From positions 62,001 through 126,000 of the forward strand of contig JAHOYT010000036.1 of assembly GCA_019038645.1 (NCBI GenBank): a DNA stretch of 64,000 nucleotides. The letters run 5' to 3'. The notes below the pieces were generated by a model, which searched no databases, had not been told where the DNA came from, and worked only from the letters and a program-made list of their open reading frames with translations. Shown one piece after another: positions 59,034 to 64,000 of the stretch. The first letter of the stretch is position 1. Each line of letters opens with the position of its first letter. This DNA is from Bacteroidales bacterium. GTDB lineage: Bacteria > Bacteroidota > Bacteroidia > Bacteroidales > UBA12077. Position numbers and translations under genes: made by a program.

Positions 59034-60272
59034 TTATATTTTAGATAAATAGTAAAGAGTGGATGAATTTTTTGTGCTGAACATTTTAGAAGCTACCTGT
59101 TTTAAATCTTCTTTCGTTACACTTCGGTACTTCTCAACTTCTTGATTAATACTATCAGCATTGCCCAAAAGCTCATGATAAGCCAATTCCATAGCTTTGT
59201 TTAATGCACTTAGCTGTCCGAATTGGTGTACTGATTCAAACTTATTCTTTACTTTCTCTATTTCGTAATCATCTATAATACTGGTAGATATTTGATTAAG
59301 TTCTTCATTAATGGCTTTATCTGCATCATCCATTTTTACATTGTTCATTAGTTTACCAGTAACAATAAAAAGACCTGCATCAATATCACCGGTAATGTAT
59401 GCGTTAATATCGCTAAACAATTTTTTATTTTTAACTAAGTTCTGATATAATCTCGATGATTTTCCATTTGACAAAACATCAGAAATTAAATCCGCTACAT
59501 AATATTCTTTTTCCATTTTGGAGCTCATGTGAAATGCTTTATAAATAGCATCAAAAGGCACATTTCGTTCAATTGTTTGTGTTCTGGCTTCATTTTGTTC
59601 CGGTTCCTGTGGAATATTTCTTAAAGCAATTTCCTGTTTTTCTATTGGGCCAAACCATTTTTCTGACAGTTGTTTAATTTCCTTTGTAGTAACATTTCCT
59701 GCAATACTTAAAATAGCATTATTAGGTGCATAGTGATGATTAAAAAAATCCTTTACATCATCTAAACCTGCATTTTTAATATGTGAAATTTCTTTGCCTA
59801 TTGTTGCCCATTGGTAAGGGTGAACTTTATAGGACAATGGTTTTAAAAGTAATGATGAGTCTCCATAAGGTTGGTTTAAATATCTCTGGTTAAATTCTTC
59901 AATAACAACGTTCTTTTGAATTTCTAGTTTTTGTTCTGAAAAATCCAGTCCCGACATCCTGTCTGATTCCAGCCAGAAAGCGGTTTCAATATTTTCTTTG
60001 GGTAGTGTAATGTAATAATTAGTTATATCGTTTGTAGTAAAAGCATTGTTTTCTCCACCAGCCAGTTGTAATGGCTTGTCATACGAAGGAATATTAACGC
60101 TTCCTTCAAACATTAAATGCTCGAATAAATGAGCAAAACCTGTCTTTTCAGGATTTTCGTCTCTTGCGCCAACATTATACAAAATATTAAATGCAACTAA
60201 AGTTGTTGATGGATCATTATGCACTATAACTTTTAATCCATTTTTTAGCGTAAACTTTTCGAATTCTATCAT
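59034..60272 (-). CDS. M16B zinc peptidase, catalytic subunit
   Basis: Peptidase of 412 residues with the inverted zinc motif HLFEH (TGFAHLFEHLMFEGSVNIP) near residue 44 and the downstream Glu in NVVIEEFNQRYLNQ near 120. No signal peptide is evident, so it may be cytoplasmic or associated with its partner. It is transcribed first in a two-gene operon with the zinc-less subunit. Together they should form one heterodimeric oligopeptidase. Confidence 0.92.
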   Translation of the reverse strand: MIEFEKFTLKNGLKVIVHNDPSTTLVAFNILYNVGARDENPEKTGFAHLFEHLMFEGSVNIPSYDKPLQLAGGENNAFTTNDITNYYITLPKENIETAFWLESDRMSGLDFSEQKLEIQKNVVIEEFNQRYLNQPYGDSSLLLKPLSYKVHPYQWATIGKEISHIKNAGLDDVKDFFNHHYAPNNAILSIAGNVTTKEIKQLSEKWFGPIEKQEIALRNIPQEPEQNEARTQTIERNVPFDAIYKAFHMSSKMEKEYYVADLISDVLSNGKSSRLYQNLVKNKKLFSDINAYITGDIDAGLFIVTGKLMNNVKMDDADKAINEELNQISTSIIDDYEIEKVKNKFESVHQFGQLSALNKAMELAYHELLGNADSINQEVEKYRSVTKEDLKQVASKMFSTKNSSTLYYLSKI

Positions 60273-60419
60273 CAGCAGATTTTATAAAACTATTGCAAAC
60301 ATAAATAATTAACTAATATGATATGACTTGTAAGTATAAATGTTAATTAATTATAGGATATTAAAAAAAAATCTGTTTTTTTACATTCTTGTTAAAAAAT
60401 TAAAGAACCAAAATAAAAC

Positions 60420-62198
60420 ATGGCTGTAATTTCATCATTGATAAAACGTTTGCTGATTTGGCGTGTCAGGAAAATTGATGATAAAAAATTTATGATGTTT
60501 TTAAGTGTAATGGTTGGTATAATTGTTGGTTTTGCCGCAGTGATTATTAAAAATTCTGTACATTTTATTCAAAGCCTGCTTACCGAGAATGCTGGTCAGC
60601 AATATCATAACTACATGTATTTTGCATATCCGGCCATTGGTATTTTACTGGTTTATGTTTTTACAAAACATATCTTAAAAAAACCTGTTGGACATGGTAT
60701 TCCAACAACACTTTATGCTATCTCCAAGGACAATGGAAAAATAAAACAGCACAACATGTTTTCTTCCATTATTACAAGTGCATTAACTGTTGGCTTTGGA
60801 GGTTCTGTTGGTCTTGAGGGTCCTACAGTTGCAACAGGTGCAGCCTGGGGCTCAAATATCGGGCGCTTTTTTCATTTAAATTACAGACAGGTATTATTAC
60901 TTCTGACTTGTGCGGGAGCCGGAGCCATGTCTGCTATTTTTAAAGCACCTATCGCTGCAATCGTTTTTGTTTTGGAAGTATTAATGCTTGATTTAACTAT
61001 AGCTTCACTTTTACCATTACTGTTTGCATCTGTTACAGCCGCAATCACTTCGTACCTTTTTTTAGGAATGGATGTTTTGTATCCGATTGAAATAACGGAG
61101 AAATTTAATATCAGTTTTATTCCATACTATATTTTATTAGGAATTCTTGCAGGATTAGTTTCAGTTTATTTTACAAGGATTTATAAATTTTTACAGGAAT
61201 GGTTCGATAAACAAAAAAATAGTTTTTTTAAATGGTTTATTGGAGGTTCAACGTTAGGATTATTGATATTCTTATTTCCTTCGTTGTATGGTGAAGGCTA
61301 TGAGGCAATTAACGGATGCTTGCATGGTACAAATGAACACTTATTTAATAATAGTTTGTTTTACAATCTGAAAGATAATATGTTCTGGGTTTTTACCATT
61401 TTTGCTTTAGTTATTATTTTTAAGGCAATAGCCACTTCTGTTACGTTTGGAGCGGGTGGTGTTGGTGGAATTTTTGCTCCGACTTTATTTATTGGTGCCA
61501 ATACAGGTTTATTATTTGCACAGGTGCTTAACTATCTTGGATTTAAAGAATTACCGTATAGTAATTTTGCATTGGTAGGAATGGTTGGATTAATTGCAGG
61601 CGTTTTACATGCGCCACTTACAGCAATATTTTTAATAGCAGAAATTACCGGTGGCTATAGTTTAATTCTGCCTTTAATGATTGGTGCCAGTGTTTCTTTT
61701 GCTACAACGCGTTTATTCGATAAATACTCGGTTTACACCTATCAGTTAGCTCGTAGAGGAGAATTGTTTACACATGATAAAGATAAGGTTGTTCTTTCAA
61801 TCTTAAAAGTTACTAAACTTATAGAAACAGACTTTTTAACCATATGTGAGGAAGCAACATTAGGAGATCTGGTTAAAGTAATTGCCAAATCGAAAAGAAA
61901 TATAGTTCCTGTAATTAATGAAGAAAAAACGCTTTTAGGTATTGTCTTTATTAATGATATTCGCGATATAATGTTTAAACGCGAAATGTATGATTCGGTT
62001 TATGTTAATGAGCTAATGTATATGCCAACACCAATTGTTTCGCCTGAAGAATCGATGGAAGATGTTGCGAAAAAGTTCAAAGAAACCAATAATTATAACC
62101 TTCCTGTTGTTGATAATGGTAAGTATGTAGGTTTTGTCAGCCGTGCAAATGTATTTTCAGCTTATCGTAATTTGTTAAAAAAATTCTCCGAAGATTAA
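60420..62198 (+). CDS. CLC chloride channel/transporter with CBS pair, copy 1
   Basis: CLC anion channel or exchanger of 592 residues with about 10-12 membrane helices and two C-terminal CBS domains (about 465-585, IETDFLTICEEATLGDLVKVI and YMPTPIVSPEESMEDVAKKF). Selectivity-filter blocks are GHGIPTTLYA (GSGIP site with His), GGSVGLEGPTVATGAAWGS (gating Glu kept) and GGVGGIFAPTLFIGAN. The internal proton Glu equivalent in VFVLEVLMLDLT looks replaced by Val, as in channels rather than exchangers. A paralogue follows in the same direction. Confidence 0.92.
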   Translation: MAVISSLIKRLLIWRVRKIDDKKFMMFLSVMVGIIVGFAAVIIKNSVHFIQSLLTENAGQQYHNYMYFAYPAIGILLVYVFTKHILKKPVGHGIPTTLYAISKDNGKIKQHNMFSSIITSALTVGFGGSVGLEGPTVATGAAWGSNIGRFFHLNYRQVLLLLTCAGAGAMSAIFKAPIAAIVFVLEVLMLDLTIASLLPLLFASVTAAITSYLFLGMDVLYPIEITEKFNISFIPYYILLGILAGLVSVYFTRIYKFLQEWFDKQKNSFFKWFIGGSTLGLLIFLFPSLYGEGYEAINGCLHGTNEHLFNNSLFYNLKDNMFWVFTIFALVIIFKAIATSVTFGAGGVGGIFAPTLFIGANTGLLFAQVLNYLGFKELPYSNFALVGMVGLIAGVLHAPLTAIFLIAEITGGYSLILPLMIGASVSFATTRLFDKYSVYTYQLARRGELFTHDKDKVVLSILKVTKLIETDFLTICEEATLGDLVKVIAKSKRNIVPVINEEKTLLGIVFINDIRDIMFKREMYDSVYVNELMYMPTPIVSPEESMEDVAKKFKETNNYNLPVVDNGKYVGFVSRANVFSAYRNLLKKFSED

Positions 62199-62267
62199 AA
62201 ATTTATCTGATAACTGATTATTAAATACATCATTTGATTACTTTTGCAAAGTGATTAAAAAAATTTA

Positions 62268-64000
62268 ATGCTCTCTTTCATAAATTTAAAAAGGCAACGA
62301 TTTTCCCGCAGAATCCTTATTTGGCGAAATAAAAAAATAAGCGAACGTAAGTTTGTTCTTATTTTAAGCTTTGTTGTTGGTATTTTAAGTGGCCTAGCCG
62401 CTGTTCTTTTAAAATCTACTGTGCACCATACTCATCATTTCCTGACGAACGGATTTGAAGAGGGATTTAATTTTACTTTTTTAATTTTTCCTTTTATAGG
62501 AATTATCTTAACCGTGCTATATGTAAAATTTTTTGTCAAAGATAAAATTGGCCATGGTGTTTCGCGTATTTTATATGCTATTTCAAAAAATAACGGACGA
62601 ATAAAGGCTCATAATAATTACTCATCAATTGTGGCAAGTACACTTACAATAGGTTTCGGTGGATCAGTGGGAGCTGAGGCACCTATTGTTTTAACAGGGG
62701 CGTCTATTGGATCAACTCTTGGACATTATTTCAGGTTAAACTTTAAATCTATTGCATTATTAGTAGCTTGTGGAGCCGCAGGAGCCATCGGCGGCATTTT
62801 TAAAGCTCCCATAGCAGGCATGATATTCACGTTAGAAGTTTTAATGTTAGACTTAACTTTAACTTCAATAGTTCCATTATTGATTTCTTCGGTAACAGGT
62901 GCAACTGTTGCATATTTTCTGATGGGTGAAGGTGTTGTTTTATCAGTTGCTAATACACAAAATTTTGAATTAAATTTTATACCTTTTTATATTTTACTTG
63001 GATTAATCTCAGGTTTGATTTCTTTCTATTTTACCAAAACTACAATGCAAATTGAATCTAAATTAAACAAGGTGAAAAATACTTTTGTGAAGATTTTAAT
63101 TGGTGGAACTGTTTTGGCAGGATTAATATTTATATTCCCATCACTTTATGGTGAGGGGACTCAAACTCTACAGTCATTATTAAATGGAAATACAGACGGA
63201 TTGCCGACAGATAAAATCTTTTCATTTGTTATGCAGAACAACTGGTATATATTAATTTACCTTGGTATGTTGCTTTTGTTTAAAGTTGTTGCAATGGCTT
63301 TTACTAACGGGAGTGGAGGAGTTGGAGGTATTTTTGGTCCTACATTGTTTGTGGGAGGAGTTACGGGTTATTGGCTTTCTAATTTCATCAATTCGTTTGG
63401 TTTTGTAAAATTGCCCGAAGGTAATTTTGCTCTTGTTGGAATGGCTGGTTTAATGGCAGGAGTTATGCATGCTCCCTTAACAGCAATATTTCTAATTGCA
63501 GAAATAACTGGTGGTTATAGTTTGTTTATTCCTTTAATGATTACATCAACAATAGCTTATATTACAATTCTTTGGTTTACTAAACATTCAATTTATACTC
63601 ATAGGTTAGCTGAGCGGGGTGAGCTGCTTACACATCATAAGGATGAAGTTGTACTAACTTTAATGAAACTGGATAGCGTTATCGAAAAAGATTTTGTTAC
63701 GGTAAGTATTGATGATTCTCTGGGTCAATTGATAAAAGCTGTATCAAAATCGAAAAGAAATATTTTCCCTGTATTAAATAACGAAGATGAATTAGTTGGC
63801 ATCGTGCTTCTTGATAATATAAGAGAAGTTATGTTCCAGCGCGATAAATATGAAGAAATTTTGGTCTCAGATGTTATGATATCACCGCCCGAAATAGTTG
63901 ATGTTAAGGATAACATGGATATTGTAATGAAAAAGTTTAATTCCAGTGGCGCGTGGAATTTACCTGTTATGAAAGAAGGAAAATATACAGGGTTTGTTTC
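62268..64000 (+). CDS. CLC chloride channel/transporter with CBS pair, copy 2 (partial)
   Basis: Not in the ORF track because it runs off the window. ATG at 62268 gives MLSFINLKRQRFSRRILIW and an open frame of 577 codons to the end. Blocks parallel copy 1: GHGVSRILYA, GGSVGAEAPIVLTGASIGS (gating Glu kept, following Gly changed to Ala), FTLEVLMLDLT (Val at the internal Glu site), GGVGGIFGPTLFVGGV, then a CBS pair (IEKDFVTVSIDDSLGQLIKAV, SPPEIVDVKDNMDIVMKKF). It starts 69 bases after copy 1, so the two are probably co-transcribed. Only the last few residues are missing. Confidence 0.93.
   Translation, partial: MLSFINLKRQRFSRRILIWRNKKISERKFVLILSFVVGILSGLAAVLLKSTVHHTHHFLTNGFEEGFNFTFLIFPFIGIILTVLYVKFFVKDKIGHGVSRILYAISKNNGRIKAHNNYSSIVASTLTIGFGGSVGAEAPIVLTGASIGSTLGHYFRLNFKSIALLVACGAAGAIGGIFKAPIAGMIFTLEVLMLDLTLTSIVPLLISSVTGATVAYFLMGEGVVLSVANTQNFELNFIPFYILLGLISGLISFYFTKTTMQIESKLNKVKNTFVKILIGGTVLAGLIFIFPSLYGEGTQTLQSLLNGNTDGLPTDKIFSFVMQNNWYILIYLGMLLLFKVVAMAFTNGSGGVGGIFGPTLFVGGVTGYWLSNFINSFGFVKLPEGNFALVGMAGLMAGVMHAPLTAIFLIAEITGGYSLFIPLMITSTIAYITILWFTKHSIYTHRLAERGELLTHHKDEVVLTLMKLDSVIEKDFVTVSIDDSLGQLIKAVSKSKRNIFPVLNNEDELVGIVLLDNIREVMFQRDKYEEILVSDVMISPPEIVDVKDNMDIVMKKFNSSGAWNLPVMKEGKYTGFV

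Noticed and set aside
1-64000. CRISPR arrays, prophage, insertion sequences or restriction systems
   Set aside because: No regularly spaced repeats, transposase, integrase or phage structural genes were seen.

Overview
The window is a chromosomal segment of an AT-rich Bacteroidota genome, most like an environmental Bacteroidales/Marinilabiliales-type organism. The evidence is a T9SS type B sorting (gliding-motility-associated) C-terminal domain, DUF4831, DUF3667 and START-like proteins typical of the phylum, lone LytTR regulators, two-component propeller sensors, and many starts preceded by the Bacteroidota -7 element TAnnTTTG with few Shine-Dalgarno sites. I see no prophage, insertion sequence, CRISPR array or rRNA operon. 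Most genes are core or housekeeping, with several signalling islands.

Layout. 1-4.2 kb: membrane LytTR regulator, nitronate-monooxygenase-like flavoenzyme, cold-shock protein, glucosaminidase-LysM lipoprotein, cytidine deaminase. 4.2-10.0 kb: a signalling island with a receiver-PAS-class III adenylate cyclase divergent from receiver-PP2C, TPR-PP2C, SiaB-like kinase and SiaC-like phosphoprotein genes. 10-25.6 kb: PD40 protein, acetyltransferase, ilvE, M3 peptidase, fmt, DUF4405 protein, ribBA, an lptF/G-GT4-GT2 operon, START-like protein, tRNA-Met, phosphofructokinase, POT transporter. 25.8-32.8 kb: NAD(P)HX repair enzyme plus DUF4831 lipoprotein, a REPIN-like repeat, thioredoxin-like protein, pepD, a lipoprotein and DUF3667. 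32.9-38.1 kb: FtsX/MacB-type permease divergent from a sigma-54 response regulator and histidine kinase, with a visible -24/-12-like promoter and paired dyad sites. 38.2-48.7 kb: small secreted protein, cupin, a giant propeller-PP2C sensor phosphatase, second REPIN-like repeat, acyl-CoA ligase, SPOR lipoprotein, two paralogous MFS transporters. 48.7-60.3 kb: M16C peptidase, purA, Fur-family regulator, relA/spoT, a T9SS cargo protein, an active/inactive M16B pair. 60.4-64.0 kb: two tandem CLC-CBS proteins, the second cut by the window end.

The most interesting system is the Sia-like partner switch. In Pseudomonas, SiaA (PP2C) and SiaB (kinase) control phosphorylation of SiaC, which activates a diguanylate cyclase. 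Here two differently sensed PP2C phosphatases lie with SiaB and SiaC beside a class III cyclase whose visible residues predict cAMP synthesis, and a third phosphatase of the same type sits about 30 kb away. This suggests, as inference only, a phosphoprotein switch wired to cAMP. The second strongest observation is the complete sigma-54 control region of the permease.

Seven ORF-track starts are corrected because they use TTG codons or sit upstream of, or overlap, a probable promoter or leader. The second CLC gene, absent from the track, is added.
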